A stretch of 42,893 nt of DNA from an uncultured Nitrospira sp. GTDB lineage: Bacteria > Nitrospirota > Nitrospiria > Nitrospirales > Nitrospiraceae. The stretch is from contig CABVRS010000010.1 of NCBI GenBank assembly GCA_902500745.1, positions 1-42,893 on the forward strand, in the 5' to 3' direction. Within the stretch, counting starts at the first letter, position 1. The number at the start of each line of letters is the position of its first letter. A model generated the notes under the pieces. It saw only the letters and a list, made by a program, of their open reading frames with translations, was not told the DNA's origin and did no database searches. A program made the translations under genes and the position numbers. This document shows, piece after piece, positions 18,717 through 27,677 of this stretch.

Positions 18717-19388
18717 CTACGTTTCAGTTCGTAGCCCCGATTTGCCGAATCGACGTCCCAACTCTCCATAGATGTCCTGTAGCGAGAGATCGTGATATCC
18801 CAGGACCATAAGGGTATGAAAGAACAAGTCTGCGACTTCGTAGACGATCTCCTCTTTCTTCCCCCCCTTTGCTGCCAGCAGGACCTCTCCGGCTTCTTCG
18901 GCTACTTTCTTGAGAATTTTGTCATGACCACCCTCGAACAGCTTTGAGGTATAGGAACCGGCCTGTGGGTGAGCGCGTCGATCCCGAATCGTACGGAGGA
19001 CACTTTCAAGAATTCCACCCTGAGCCTCTCCGGAACCTAACTGAACGAGTTGGCCCTGTCCATCCAGCCTAGAAAAAAAGCAGGCCTGCTCCCCCGTGTG
19101 GCAAGTCGGTCCGACAGGTTGCGCTTTGACGAGAATGGTGTCGTTGTCACAGTCAATAAAGAGCTCCTTGACCTGGAGCGTATGACCGGATGTTTCGCCC
19201 TTTTCCCACAGTTTGCTCCGAGACCGACTCCAAAAATGAACTCGCTTTGTAGCCACGGTCTTGGCCAGTGCCTCTTGGTTCATGTACCCAAGCATCAACA
19301 CCGTCCCGTCGAGCCAATCTTGAATGACCGCCGGGATGAGACCTTGTCCATCGAATTGAAGCTGATTTGTCGTGGCCAGATTCGTCAT
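18717..19388 (-). CDS. hisIE: Bifunctional phosphoribosyl-AMP cyclohydrolase / phosphoribosyl-ATP pyrophosphatase
   Basis: It carries out the second and third steps of histidine synthesis. The N-terminal HisI domain (to about residue 120) has the metal- and zinc-binding DCDND and PTCHTGEQACFF. The C-terminal HisE domain has a MazG-like helix (KKVAEEAGEVLLAAK) with its acidic Mg2+ ligands and the following YEVADLFFH. The fused order I-E is that of enteric and many other bacteria. The ATG lies one base after the hisF stop. Confidence 0.95.
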   Translation of the reverse strand: MTNLATTNQLQFDGQGLIPAVIQDWLDGTVLMLGYMNQEALAKTVATKRVHFWSRSRSKLWEKGETSGHTLQVKELFIDCDNDTILVKAQPVGPTCHTGEQACFFSRLDGQGQLVQLGSGEAQGGILESVLRTIRDRRAHPQAGSYTSKLFEGGHDKILKKVAEEAGEVLLAAKGGKKEEIVYEVADLFFHTLMVLGYHDLSLQDIYGELGRRFGKSGLRTET

Positions 19389-19389
19389 G

Positions 19390-20169
19390 TCACGCTACCC
19401 CAGACAGCGCATCCACTCGCACGGGGACACCACGTTCTCGTAAATACGTCTTCGCTTGAGCGATCGTATAGGTCCGAAAATGGAAAATGGACGCGGCCAA
19501 CACCGCATCGGCTTTGCCCTTCACAAATCCATCGTACAGATGCTCCAGCGTCCCGACTCCGCCCGACGCAATGACCGGAATCGACAAGGTTCCTGATACT
19601 GTGGCAGTGAGATCCAAGTCATACCCCGTCTGCTGGCCATCCTGATCCATACTGGTCAATAGGATCTCCCCGGCACCAGACTGTTCCATCCGTACAGCCC
19701 ATTCGACGACATTGATTCCGGTTGCCGTGCGGCCGCCATGCGTGAAGACTTCCCAGCCTCCGCCCGCTGAGCGTTTGGCATCGATCGCCACTACGATGCA
19801 TTGTGTGCCGAATCGTTGGGCGGCCTCTTTGACGAACTCGGGTCGGCGAACAGCCGCGGTATTGATGCTGACTTTATCTGCTCCGGCATTCAGCAAGGCC
19901 CGAATATCATCAAGCGTCCCCACCCCACCGCCGACAGTCACCGGCATAAAGATCCGAGCAGCCGTTTGCTCAACCACCTCAATGATCGTCTTCCGATTTT
20001 CATGCGAGGCTGTGATATCGAGAAAGCACAGCTCATCCGCTCCCTCACGGTCGTACCCCACTGCGGCTTCAACCGGGTCACCGGCATCGCGGAGATTGAC
20101 AAAGCTCACGCCCTTGACCACACGACCTGCTTTGACATCGAGGCATGGAATGATGCGTTTAGTCAGCAT
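19390..20169 (-). CDS. hisF: Imidazole glycerol phosphate synthase, cyclase subunit
   Basis: This beta-alpha barrel uses ammonia delivered by HisH to turn PRFAR into imidazole glycerol phosphate and AICAR. The first catalytic Asp is in [14 protein letters not shown] and the second in VVAIDAKRS. The phosphate-binding [12 protein letters not shown] and [12 protein letters not shown] stretches are present. I place the start at ATG 20169, which overlaps the end of hisA by 11 bases and begins at the conserved [12 protein letters not shown] start at 20193 would add eight unconserved residues. Confidence 0.96.
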   Translation of the reverse strand: MLTKRIIPCLDVKAGRVVKGVSFVNLRDAGDPVEAAVGYDREGADELCFLDITASHENRKTIIEVVEQTAARIFMPVTVGGGVGTLDDIRALLNAGADKVSINTAAVRRPEFVKEAAQRFGTQCIVVAIDAKRSAGGGWEVFTHGGRTATGINVVEWAVRMEQSGAGEILLTSMDQDGQQTGYDLDLTATVSGTLSIPVIASGGVGTLEHLYDGFVKGKADAVLAASIFHFRTYTIAQAKTYLRERGVPVRVDALSGVA

Positions 20170-20908
20170 GGCGACCGGTGGACGAGTGCGCACTGAGGGC
20201 GGCCATTGCCGTCTGATAGTCTAACTTGCCGTCGTACAGCGCTTTCCCAACAATCGCTCCTTCGATCCGGCGACCGAGAGATCGCACCGCTCGCAAATCC
20301 TCTAGGCTGGTAATCCCTCCCGAGGCAATTACCGGAAATGATGAACATTCCGCGATTTCTTGGAGGGCGGACAGATTCGGTCCACTCAGCATCCCGTCTC
20401 GGGCAATGTCCGTGTAGATCACCGCCCCAATGGAACAGTCCGACACCTCGCGTAAGAGATCGATCGCTTTGACCTCGGATACCGTTGTCCATCCCTTAAG
20501 CGCGACTCGGCCATCCCGGGCATCGAGCCCCAGGAGGACCTGTCTGGGAAATTCTCGACACGCTTCTTCGAGAAGTGTCCGATGTGTAAGCGCCGCGGTA
20601 CCGAGCACCACCCGTGCTACCCCGGCGTTCAGATATTGCCTGACTGTTTCCATGCTGCGGATACCGCCTCCAACCTGAATGGATGCGCGGACTCCTCTCA
20701 CGATGGACTCGATGTGGAGCAAATTCTTCGGTTCGCCGTCGACTGCTCCGTTCAAATCCACCACATGAATCAGACTGGCTCCGCTCTGTTCCCACTTGCG
20801 CGCGACCTCTGTCACATCCTCAGCATAGACGGTTTCGGCCGCCATATCGCCTTGGCGTAGCCTGACACAGCGCCCATCCTTCAAATCAATGGCAGGAATG
20901 ACCAACAC
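20159..20908 (-). CDS. hisA: Phosphoribosylformimino-AICAR ribotide isomerase
   Basis: It opens the ribose ring of ProFAR in the fourth step of histidine synthesis. The barrel starts with [15 protein letters not shown], where Asp8 is the catalytic acid. The second Asp is expected in the strand ending TDIARDGML. Phosphate-binding loops IQVGGGIRS and [13 protein letters not shown] are visible. At 249 residues it is full length. It begins five bases after the upstream lipoprotein gene and overlaps hisF, so all three are probably co-translated. Confidence 0.96.
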   Translation of the reverse strand: MLVIPAIDLKDGRCVRLRQGDMAAETVYAEDVTEVARKWEQSGASLIHVVDLNGAVDGEPKNLLHIESIVRGVRASIQVGGGIRSMETVRQYLNAGVARVVLGTAALTHRTLLEEACREFPRQVLLGLDARDGRVALKGWTTVSEVKAIDLLREVSDCSIGAVIYTDIARDGMLSGPNLSALQEIAECSSFPVIASGGITSLEDLRAVRSLGRRIEGAIVGKALYDGKLDYQTAMAALSAHSSTGRHAD

Positions 20909-20912
20909 CGTA

Positions 20913-21659
20913 CTACTCTCCTCCCCTCCCGAATGGAAATTCTTTCAAGACTTCATCAACACCGTATTCTGCCAGCTCTCCAGCCGTCACAAACGTCCAT
21001 CGTTGGAGAAAGCCGATCAGATCCTCCGTCATGGGCCGCTGTCGTTCATAGTATCTCCCGACCCAGAGTACTTTCCCATCCGTGGCCACTACTTTAGCCT
21101 CGAAACCAACCGTCGCCGCAGGATTCGCTCCCAGTCGACTGCCCACACGTTCTTGGTAGGCCGACACGAGACCGATTAAGGCTGCATCCACCTTCAATCG
21201 CTTGGCGGTTTCGGCTGCGGATTTTTCTGATGTTCCGTCTACCGACTCATGATGTCCCAATGCAACTCGAGCCGATTCACCAGGGGATACGACACGAATG
21301 CCTTTCCGATCTTGGAGACGGCTCCAGAATAATTCGGTCACCTTTTCCGCTGCAAAACCCGGGACAATCATCGTCTTCTTTGGCACAGGCTGGGCGTCAG
21401 AAGGGATGGCCAACGAAATGTCTGACTGACGGACACCCTGAGGCGCCGGGACAAAGATATCGTCATGATCGCGGGCTTGAGGCGTCGCAATCGACGTAAA
21501 TGGCATAAGGACGATAGAATGAATCTGATATCGAGAGAGCTCAGGAGTCGAGCTTGTCGCTACTTTGGCTCCACTGCAGCCGATGGCAATATTTGTTGTC
21601 ACAACAGCCGTGATGACCAGAATTGTGTTGAACGACCTGCCTAGCGCCTTCACTTCCAT
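20913..21659 (-). CDS. Predicted lipoprotein of unknown function inside the his cluster
   Basis: A 248-residue protein with an N-terminal hydrophobic segment ending AIGC (Cys28), a probable lipoprotein signal. The mature part has a strand-helix pattern (IVLMPF; ELFWSRL; AAETAKRLKVDAALIGLVSAYQERVG; VVATDGKVLWVGRY). It resembles envelope lipoproteins with the CsgG or DUF799-like nucleotide-binding-type fold, in which a degraded ATPase-like layout lacks catalytic motifs. That comparison is by pattern only. Its start overlaps the hisH stop by ten bases and its stop lies five bases from hisA, so it is embedded in the operon and probably translationally coupled. No link to histidine synthesis is known. 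Confidence 0.75.
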   Translation of the reverse strand: MEVKALGRSFNTILVITAVVTTNIAIGCSGAKVATSSTPELSRYQIHSIVLMPFTSIATPQARDHDDIFVPAPQGVRQSDISLAIPSDAQPVPKKTMIVPGFAAEKVTELFWSRLQDRKGIRVVSPGESARVALGHHESVDGTSEKSAAETAKRLKVDAALIGLVSAYQERVGSRLGANPAATVGFEAKVVATDGKVLWVGRYYERQRPMTEDLIGFLQRWTFVTAGELAEYGVDEVLKEFPFGRGGE

Positions 21660-22258
21660 ACTCCAAAATTCTTCATCAATTGCAACCCGACCGCCTGACT
21701 CTTCTCGGGATGGAACTGACAGGCCAGCACATTATCCTTCCAGATGCTCGACGTAAACGGGAGCCCGTAGGACGTCGTCGTGGCAGCAATCTGTGTGTCG
21801 GCTGGATCGACAAAAAAGGAATGAACAAAATACCAATTTGATCCATCAGCAATGTTCTCGAACACCGGGCAGGGCCTTTGGATGTTCACCTGATTCCACC
21901 CCATATGCGGCACCTTGAGCGCCTGATCCTTTGAGAAGGCTCGAACTTTACCCGGGAAAATATCCAAGCCCTCATGGCAGCCGAACTCTTCGCTCTCCGT
22001 AAACAGCAGCTGGAACCCCAGACAAATCCCTAAAAATGGCTTTCCCGACTGAATCGCGGCTTTGATCGGTTCAATCAATCCATACTGCCTTAGATTCGTC
22101 ATGCAGTCCCCAAAGGCCCCGACACCCGGCAACACCACATGGCTGGCATTCTGAATCGAAGCTGTATCGCGTGTCACAATCGCCTGGTGCCCCACTGCCT
22201 CAAAGGCCTTGGAGACACTTCGCAAATTTCCCATTCCGTAATCGATGATAGCAATCAT
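21650..22258 (-). CDS. hisH: Imidazole glycerol phosphate synthase, glutaminase subunit
   Basis: This class I glutamine amidotransferase supplies ammonia to HisF. The nucleophile Cys lies in GICLGFQLLF, and the His and Glu of the triad in CQFHPEKSQ. The start is placed at ATG 22258, where the conserved MIAIIDYGMGNLRSV begins; an upstream ATG would add 21 unconserved residues. Its ribosome-binding site is weak. It opens the second half of the his cluster, and must use its own promoter because the gene before it in the usual order, hisB, is separated by a terminator and a toxin-antitoxin pair. Confidence 0.95.
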   Translation of the reverse strand: MIAIIDYGMGNLRSVSKAFEAVGHQAIVTRDTASIQNASHVVLPGVGAFGDCMTNLRQYGLIEPIKAAIQSGKPFLGICLGFQLLFTESEEFGCHEGLDIFPGKVRAFSKDQALKVPHMGWNQVNIQRPCPVFENIADGSNWYFVHSFFVDPADTQIAATTTSYGLPFTSSIWKDNVLACQFHPEKSQAVGLQLMKNFGVWK

Positions 22259-22381
22259 ATAGTCGTCTGTACCGAGCGAACGATAACAATACCGTAACTG
22301 GGCTGATCCTGCCACTGCCAATCTATGCCTTTACATTCCACCCGGCACCCGTTTCCATCTCGGAGGGACCCAGCCTTTCGA

Positions 22382-22410
22382 TTGACAGGATTGGAGTGAA
22401 CCAGTAGCCT
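22382..22410 (+). promoter_or_regulatory. Predicted promoter of the MntA-HepT pair
   Basis: TTGACA at 22382-22387 and TAGCCT at 22405-22410 are 17 bases apart. The -35 is perfect and the -10 is poor. Transcription would start about 20 bases before the first codon of the nucleotidyltransferase gene. Confidence 0.4.
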
Positions 22411-22438
22411 GAGCTAACCTAATGACTGCCTATTGGCT

Positions 22439-22834
22439 ATGAACGACTCTTCATTGATTGCCTATATCCAAAAGGCTGTCCCGAACCTCATTGCCATATA
22501 TCGATTTGGCTCAGCGGAGCGAGGCGCTGTTCGACCTGATAGCGACATTGATCTCGCCCTTTTCTCACGAGAGGCCTTGCCAGAGCTGCGCCGGTTTGAA
22601 TTAGCCCAGGACTTAGCATTCCAACTACATCGTGACGTTGATCTTGTTGACCTTCGCTCAGCATCAACGGTCATGCGGATGCAGATTATTTCCACCGGCA
22701 CCTGCTTGACGAGTGTGGATGAGCAAGCCCGTCGAGAATTCGAAATGTATGCGTATTCAGGTTATGCCAGACTCAACGAGGAGCGGCGCGATATTCTAAA
22801 GAGGATCCGTGCGAGTGGGTTAGTCTATGGCTGA
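22439..22834 (+). CDS. mntA: MntA-type nucleotidyltransferase antitoxin
   Basis: This small minimal nucleotidyltransferase has the motif YRFGSAERGAVRPDSDIDLALF, that is GS-x10-D-x-D, with a third acidic position in DVDLVDL. In the characterised HepT-MntA (type VII) systems the antitoxin transfers AMP groups to a tyrosine of the toxin and silences it. The protein has 131 residues from ATG 22439; TTG 22433 is an alternative. The ribosome-binding site is poor. It overlaps the HEPN gene by eight bases, the usual antitoxin-first arrangement. The pair lies on the opposite strand to the his genes around it, which suggests a later insertion. Confidence 0.88.
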   Translation: MNDSSLIAYIQKAVPNLIAIYRFGSAERGAVRPDSDIDLALFSREALPELRRFELAQDLAFQLHRDVDLVDLRSASTVMRMQIISTGTCLTSVDEQARREFEMYAYSGYARLNEERRDILKRIRASGLVYG

Positions 22835-23240
22835 CGATGTGATCCTCAATAAGGCCGCCAGCATTGAGCGATGTCTTCATCGTATTGAAGAAGAATACGC
22901 AGGCAATGATCAGAACCTCGTTGAGAATCAAACGAAACAAGATGCGATCGTTCTCAACCTTCAGCGTGCCTGTGAAACCGCTATCGATCTTGCTATGTAC
23001 GTGGTGAGTCACCGCAAGCTTGGCGTACCGCAGGAGAGCCGTGATGCATTTACCCTCCTCCAGACCGCAGGCATCCTCCCAGCTGATCTCGCAAATCGAA
23101 TGCAGAAGATGGTTGGTTTTCGCAATGTAGCCGTGCACGAATATACCCGCCTCAATCTGGACGTAGTCCGAACCATCATCACCAAACAGTTGGACGATTT
23201 TCGAACCTTCTCTAAGACGATTGTGAAAACGTGTGCCTAA
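22827..23240 (+). CDS. hepT: HepT-type HEPN ribonuclease toxin
   Basis: A helical HEPN-domain protein (DUF86 family) of 137 residues. The catalytic and regulatory motif RNVAVHEY is R-x4-H-x-Y, in which Arg and His form the RNase site of the dimer and Tyr is the residue AMPylated by MntA in characterised systems. The motif lies around residue 100 in MVGFRNVAVHEYTRLN. The product is expected to cleave RNA and slow growth when unmodified. All key residues are intact, so the module looks functional. Confidence 0.88.
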   Translation: MADDVILNKAASIERCLHRIEEEYAGNDQNLVENQTKQDAIVLNLQRACETAIDLAMYVVSHRKLGVPQESRDAFTLLQTAGILPADLANRMQKMVGFRNVAVHEYTRLNLDVVRTIITKQLDDFRTFSKTIVKTCA

Positions 23241-23355
23241 TCTGTTCTGATGTCGGGCCGAGAGACAGTGATGTGCGTTGCGCGCAAAAGGAAGGTCATA
23301 ATCAGGTTCGGTGTCTCAAGGGGTTAGCTCCAAACTAAAAGACTCGCCAGAGCTT
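23241..23355. other. Gap between hepT and the broken small gene
   Basis: The two converge here. I see no terminator or gene. Confidence 0.4.
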
Positions 23356-23589
23356 CTATCTTTTTGATTCCTCCCCTATCAGCCTTTGCCTTGCCTGGTC
23401 CAACACAGTAGTAACATCGACAAGATTGATTCGCCATGGTTGCCCATCTGGGCGGGGGTAGAACTCGACCTGCAGGGTCTCCTGCTCTTGATTAATCTCT
23501 GCCTACTGGACATCACCCACAAAAATTTCAGCGACGAGCTTTTCTCGATCTGGTGGGCTGGATAGGCAAATACGATATGAAGTTGCCAT
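23356..23589 (-). pseudogene. Small hypothetical gene interrupted by an in-frame amber codon
   Basis: From ATG 23589, with GAGGAG about six bases upstream, the frame reads MATSYRICLSSPPDREKLVA and continues to residue 28, where TAG occurs at 23503-23505. After the TAG the same frame continues for 48 codons (for example EFYPRPDGQPWRINL) to a natural TAG at 23356-23358, with good protein-like composition throughout. One base change, such as TGG to TAG, would explain the break; tryptophan at this site is my guess. RF1 is encoded at 28572, so UAG should act as a stop. I do not assign a family. It probably arrived with the neighbouring toxin-antitoxin pair. Confidence 0.6.
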
Positions 23590-23739
23590 GATTACTCCTC
23601 AAAAAGAGAATCCGCGCAGGAAGCACACCACCCATATCTGTCATCATTGTCGTTTCTTTAGTTATCGCTTTGGACACCACATCGATCAAAATTGAAAGCC
23701 GCAGTTGCAATCTTTTAATTCCTTGCATACCTAGAAACG

Positions 23740-23771
23740 AAAAGGGCAGCTTTCTTCTCAGAAACCTGCCC
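23740..23771 (-). terminator. Intrinsic terminator after hisB
   Basis: GGGCAG (minus strand, from 23771) pairs with CTGCCC (to 23744), with an inner TTTCT/AGAAA helix and a four-base loop. It is followed by CTTTTC. It ends the rho-to-hisB transcript before the inserted module. Confidence 0.75.
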
Positions 23772-23808
23772 TCTCTAGACCGCCAATCTCTATGCTTTAT
23801 CCAATTTG

Positions 23809-24417
23809 CTATAGCATCCCCTTCGTCGACAGAACTTTCCCGGCTAGCCGCTCTTCCCCCATCGTCGCTTGATCCAGCGCCTTGGCAAGGGCCTTGAAGA
23901 TGGCTTCCATGATGTGGTGGGGATTGCGGCCGTACATGAGATTTACGTGCAGGTTCAGGCCTCCGTGGGTGACAAAAGCCTGAAAAAAATCTTCGAATAA
24001 GCCGAGGTCGAACGCTTTGATTTTTCGGTCAGGCAAATTCACGTTGTAGACCAAGAACGGTCGGCCGCTGAGATCGACGGTGACCTGGGCTAATGTTTCA
24101 TCGAGCGGGGCTGAGGCAAATCCAAACCGCTTGATCCCTGCCTTCTCGCTCAGTGCCTGGTGCAAGGCCTTCCCCATCACAATGCCGACATCTTCCACCG
24201 TATGGTGTTCGTCGATGTCGAGATCGCCCTTTGCCTGCACGGTTAGGTCAAAAAACCCATGCTTCGCCAGAAGCTCCAGCATGTGATCGAAGAAGCGAAT
24301 CCCGGTATCGATCTTCCCTTGCCCGCGGCCGTCCAAGACCCACTCGACACGGATATCCGTTTCTTTCGTGGCGCGGTGGATAGCTGCTCGACGTGGCGCC
24401 GACCCATTTTTTTTCAT
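23809..24417 (-). CDS. hisB: Imidazoleglycerol-phosphate dehydratase
   Basis: It dehydrates IGP to imidazole acetol phosphate with two Mn2+ ions. The metal-binding histidine motifs are [23 protein letters not shown] and [17 protein letters not shown]. At 202 residues it is the monofunctional form, without the phosphatase domain of E. coli HisB; the histidinol-phosphate phosphatase is not in this window. The start overlaps the hisD stop by four bases. Confidence 0.96.
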   Translation of the reverse strand: MKKNGSAPRRAAIHRATKETDIRVEWVLDGRGQGKIDTGIRFFDHMLELLAKHGFFDLTVQAKGDLDIDEHHTVEDVGIVMGKALHQALSEKAGIKRFGFASAPLDETLAQVTVDLSGRPFLVYNVNLPDRKIKAFDLGLFEDFFQAFVTHGGLNLHVNLMYGRNPHHIMEAIFKALAKALDQATMGEERLAGKVLSTKGML

Positions 24418-25697
24418 GAGAACCTGCTCTGGGCCGACTTCGCGTGTGCATCAAACCCTTCGATCTGCGCAAGCCGGATGAGAGGGTCTTTCACCTTGGC
24501 CAATTCTTGTTTCGTATAGTGCACGATGTTACTGACTTTCACATAGTCGTTGACGGACAGCGGGGAAAAGAACCGGGCCGTTCCTCCCGTCGGCAAGACG
24601 TGATTCGGTCCGGCAATATAATCAGCGACCGACGGCGGTGTGTACCTCCCCAAGAAGAGCGCCCCAGCATGACGAATCTTCTCCAAATAATCGAAGGGAT
24701 TATCTACCGAGAGGGTCAGATGCTCCGCCGCGATTTCGTTGGCTACTGCGATGGCGTCATCTAGGGTGGGAACGACGAACGCCACCGAGTGACGTGCGAT
24801 CGACTTTGAAGCGATCTTCTCTCGCTGAAGTCCCTTCAGTTGGCTCTCAATCAGCTTGGAGACATCCTTCGCCAACCGCTCAGATGTCGTAACGAGAAAC
24901 ACCTGCGCGTCTTCGTCATGTTCGGCTTCACAGAGGAGGTCCGCTGCCACATGAGCCGGCTTTGCATCGTCATCCGCTACCACCAACAATTCACTGGGAC
25001 CGGCGACCATATCGATTCCAACCGTCCCGTACAGCAATCGCTTTGCCGTGGCGACGTAAATGTTTCCCGGTCCGACGATCTTATCGACCCGGTCAATGGT
25101 TTTTGTGCCATAGGCAAGCGCCGCGACCGCTTGAACCCCACCGACTCGATAAATCTCGGTCACCCCGGCAATGTCGGCTGCAACCAGTAAATATGGGTTG
25201 ATTCCTTCTTTCTGAGGTGGCGTGACCATCACAATTCGAGCAACGCCCGCAACCTTGGCCGGAATCGCACACATCAGCACGGATGACGGATAGACGGCTT
25301 TCCCTCCAGGCACATACAGGCCAACTGCGTCGACCGGTGCCACAACCTGCCCCAACGTGGCATCACCGTCCTGATACATCCATGTCTTGGTCCGCTGCCG
25401 TTCATGAAAAGCCGTAATCCGCTGAGCGGCGAGGCGAAGCGCATCACCCTCGTCCTTCCGGATATGAAAGTAGGCGTTCTTGATCTCCTCCGGCGTGACA
25501 CGCAAGGTCTCGGCTTTCAGCGTAATTTTGTCGAACTGTTTGGTGTAGCGCAGAACGGCCTTATCGCCTCCGCGTTCGACGGCCTGTAAGATCGTTCGTA
25601 CGGTTTTTTCTACCGCAGCCCCGGTCGTGCGCCCCCGAAGCGCGGCTTTTTTCAAGGACGGAAGAAAGCTGCGATCGGCCTGCGTGATAACTCTCAT
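24414..25697 (-). CDS. hisD: Histidinol dehydrogenase
   Basis: It oxidises histidinol to histidine in two NAD+-dependent steps with one Zn2+. Conserved stretches are [64 protein letters not shown] and the zinc-site [15 protein letters not shown]. Its 427 residues are full length. It overlaps hisG by four bases upstream and hisB by four bases downstream. Confidence 0.97.
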   Translation of the reverse strand: MRVITQADRSFLPSLKKAALRGRTTGAAVEKTVRTILQAVERGGDKAVLRYTKQFDKITLKAETLRVTPEEIKNAYFHIRKDEGDALRLAAQRITAFHERQRTKTWMYQDGDATLGQVVAPVDAVGLYVPGGKAVYPSSVLMCAIPAKVAGVARIVMVTPPQKEGINPYLLVAADIAGVTEIYRVGGVQAVAALAYGTKTIDRVDKIVGPGNIYVATAKRLLYGTVGIDMVAGPSELLVVADDDAKPAHVAADLLCEAEHDEDAQVFLVTTSERLAKDVSKLIESQLKGLQREKIASKSIARHSVAFVVPTLDDAIAVANEIAAEHLTLSVDNPFDYLEKIRHAGALFLGRYTPPSVADYIAGPNHVLPTGGTARFFSPLSVNDYVKVSNIVHYTKQELAKVKDPLIRLAQIEGFDAHAKSAQSRFS

Positions 25698-26392
25698 GGG
25701 TGCGTGACTCGTTTCTTTCGACTCCTCACCGTCAATGGATGGCCATTCCCAGATTTAATCCCCTGGCTCCCCACCGCAGATCGAAGTTTTCGAATCAACG
25801 TCATGATCGGCTCCTGCTTCAGTCGAAAACTTGCCCGGTTGACGATAAACCGCGCCGATGATTTGGCGATCACTTCTACTTCGACAAGGTCATGCGCTTT
25901 GAGCGTGCTGCCGGTTTCGACCAAATCGACAATCCGATCTGCCAGTCCTACCACCGGCGCCAACTCGATCGACCCATAGAGTTTGACGATCTCAACCGGA
26001 ATCCCGCGCTTGTTAAAGTAGCGCTCCGTGATCCGCGGGTATTTGGTTGCGATACGCACCTTCGAGGACAGGCGATCATTCGATCCCTCTCCCTGGAGCG
26101 CGGCGACCGAGATTCTACACGCTCCGAACTCCAAATCCAATGGTTCGTATACGTCACTTTCTTGCTCCATCAAGACGTCTTTCCCGACAATTCCGGCATC
26201 TGCTCCGCCATACTCCACGTAGGTCGGAACATCACTAGGGCGAACGATGAGGAAGGTCATCGCGTTCTCGCGGCTGACGAAGATCAGCCGTCGGCTATCC
26301 CCAGACAATCCGGTAATTGTATAGCCGGCTTGTCGGAAGAGTGCGAGCGCTGAATCGATGAGCTTTCCTTTGGACAGCGCGATCGTCAACAT
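25694..26392 (-). CDS. hisG: ATP phosphoribosyltransferase, short form
   Basis: It joins ATP and PRPP, the first step of histidine synthesis. Motifs include IALSKGKLIDSALALF, the GADAGIVGKDVL segment and the PRPP loop ADRIVDLVETGSTLKAHDL. At 232 residues the C-terminal ACT-like regulatory domain of long HisG is absent. Short HisG enzymes characterised so far need the HisRS-like partner HisZ, for which no gene exists in this window. The last 20 residues are basic and unconserved. It begins 13 bases after the murA stop. Confidence 0.95.
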   Translation of the reverse strand: MLTIALSKGKLIDSALALFRQAGYTITGLSGDSRRLIFVSRENAMTFLIVRPSDVPTYVEYGGADAGIVGKDVLMEQESDVYEPLDLEFGACRISVAALQGEGSNDRLSSKVRIATKYPRITERYFNKRGIPVEIVKLYGSIELAPVVGLADRIVDLVETGSTLKAHDLVEVEVIAKSSARFIVNRASFRLKQEPIMTLIRKLRSAVGSQGIKSGNGHPLTVRSRKKRVTHP

Positions 26393-26404
26393 GGCATCGT
26401 CCTA

Positions 26405-27667
26405 TTAAATAGCCCCTACCGTACGACGCCGAACATCAGCCCCTAAGGCCCCAAGTTTTTCTTCGATCCGTTCATATCCTCGATCAAGATGATAGACGCG
26501 CTGGATTTGCGTTGTCCCCTCTGCTGCTAACCCCGCCACAATCAGACCGGCGCTGGCACGCAGATCAGAGGCCATGACCGGAGCGCCGGTCAGCTGTTTA
26601 CGTCCGGTCACCACCAGCCGATTGCCTTCCACACGGATATCGGCTCCCATCCGTCGCAATTCTTCGACATGCATAAACCGGCTCTCAAAGACGGTTTCTG
26701 TGACGACACTGGTGCCTTCGGCAAGACTCATCACCGCAGCCATTTGTGCCTGCATGTCGGTAGGAAATCCAGGGAACGGCAGAGTTTTCACGTCAGTTCC
26801 TCGCAAACCGGCTGGTACGGTCAACCGCACCGTTTCTTTCTCTTCCTGAATTTCCGCCCCCGCCTCGCGTAATTTCATCAGTACCGCTTCCAGATGGCTA
26901 GGGCGACAGTGGGTCACCGTCACATCACCCCTCGTAATGGCAGCCGCTGCCAGATAGGTGCCGGCTTCGATACGATCCGGGATCACTTCATGGTCTCCGC
27001 CATGAAGTTCTCGTACCCCCTCAATGGTGATGACGTCTGTTCCTGCCCCATGAATCTTGGCCCCACGCTTAATGAGAAAATCGGCCAAATCGACGATCTC
27101 CGGCTCTTTGGCCGAATTTTCTAACACGGTCGTACCCTCGGCAAGTGACGCCGCCATCATGAGGTTCTCCGTACCGGTCACGGTCGGCGTATCACAATAA
27201 ATGCGCCCGCCTCTTAACCGTTTCGCTTTAGCCGTGATATAGCCACGATCGAGGGAAATGTCCGCCCCCAATTTGGCCAATCCGGCCAGATGAAGATTGA
27301 CGGGTCGAGAGCCGATTGCACACCCTCCAGGAAGAGACACTTTGGCTTCACCCCAACGCGCCAGCAATGGTCCCAACACTAAGACAGATGCACGCATGGT
27401 CTTGACGAGATCGTAGGGGGCTTCTGTCGATTCAATGACATCGGCTTGAATCACCGCACGATTGCCCTCATGTGACACCTTGGCTCCCAGAATTCCCAGA
27501 AGCTTCCCCATTGTCAGAACATCAACGACCCTTGGGACATTCGTGATAATACATTCCCCACCGCCCAGAATCGTCGAAGCCAGGATCGGAAGGGCAGAAT
27601 TCTTGGCACCGCTAATACGGACTTCCCCAGCCAGCCGTTTGCCACCGCTGATAAGGATCTCATCCAT
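26405..27667 (-). CDS. murA: UDP-N-acetylglucosamine 1-carboxyvinyltransferase
   Basis: This catalyses the first committed step of peptidoglycan synthesis, adding enolpyruvate to UDP-GlcNAc. The active-site Cys116 lies in [16 protein letters not shown], the substrate Lys-Asn pair at 22-23 in [12 protein letters not shown], and a C-terminal [13 protein letters not shown] stretch is typical. The Cys at 116 predicts sensitivity to fosfomycin, as for most MurA. It lies between prmC and hisG on the same strand with small gaps. Confidence 0.97.
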   Translation of the reverse strand: MDEILISGGKRLAGEVRISGAKNSALPILASTILGGGECIITNVPRVVDVLTMGKLLGILGAKVSHEGNRAVIQADVIESTEAPYDLVKTMRASVLVLGPLLARWGEAKVSLPGGCAIGSRPVNLHLAGLAKLGADISLDRGYITAKAKRLRGGRIYCDTPTVTGTENLMMAASLAEGTTVLENSAKEPEIVDLADFLIKRGAKIHGAGTDVITIEGVRELHGGDHEVIPDRIEAGTYLAAAAITRGDVTVTHCRPSHLEAVLMKLREAGAEIQEEKETVRLTVPAGLRGTDVKTLPFPGFPTDMQAQMAAVMSLAEGTSVVTETVFESRFMHVEELRRMGADIRVEGNRLVVTGRKQLTGAPVMASDLRASAGLIVAGLAAEGTTQIQRVYHLDRGYERIEEKLGALGADVRRRTVGAI

Positions 27668-27677
27668 GTCTGAGTTC

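Noticed and set aside
23528-23728. A minus-strand 66-residue open frame near the amber-broken gene
   Set aside because: It overlaps the better supported frame, has no ribosome-binding site, and its composition is not protein-like.
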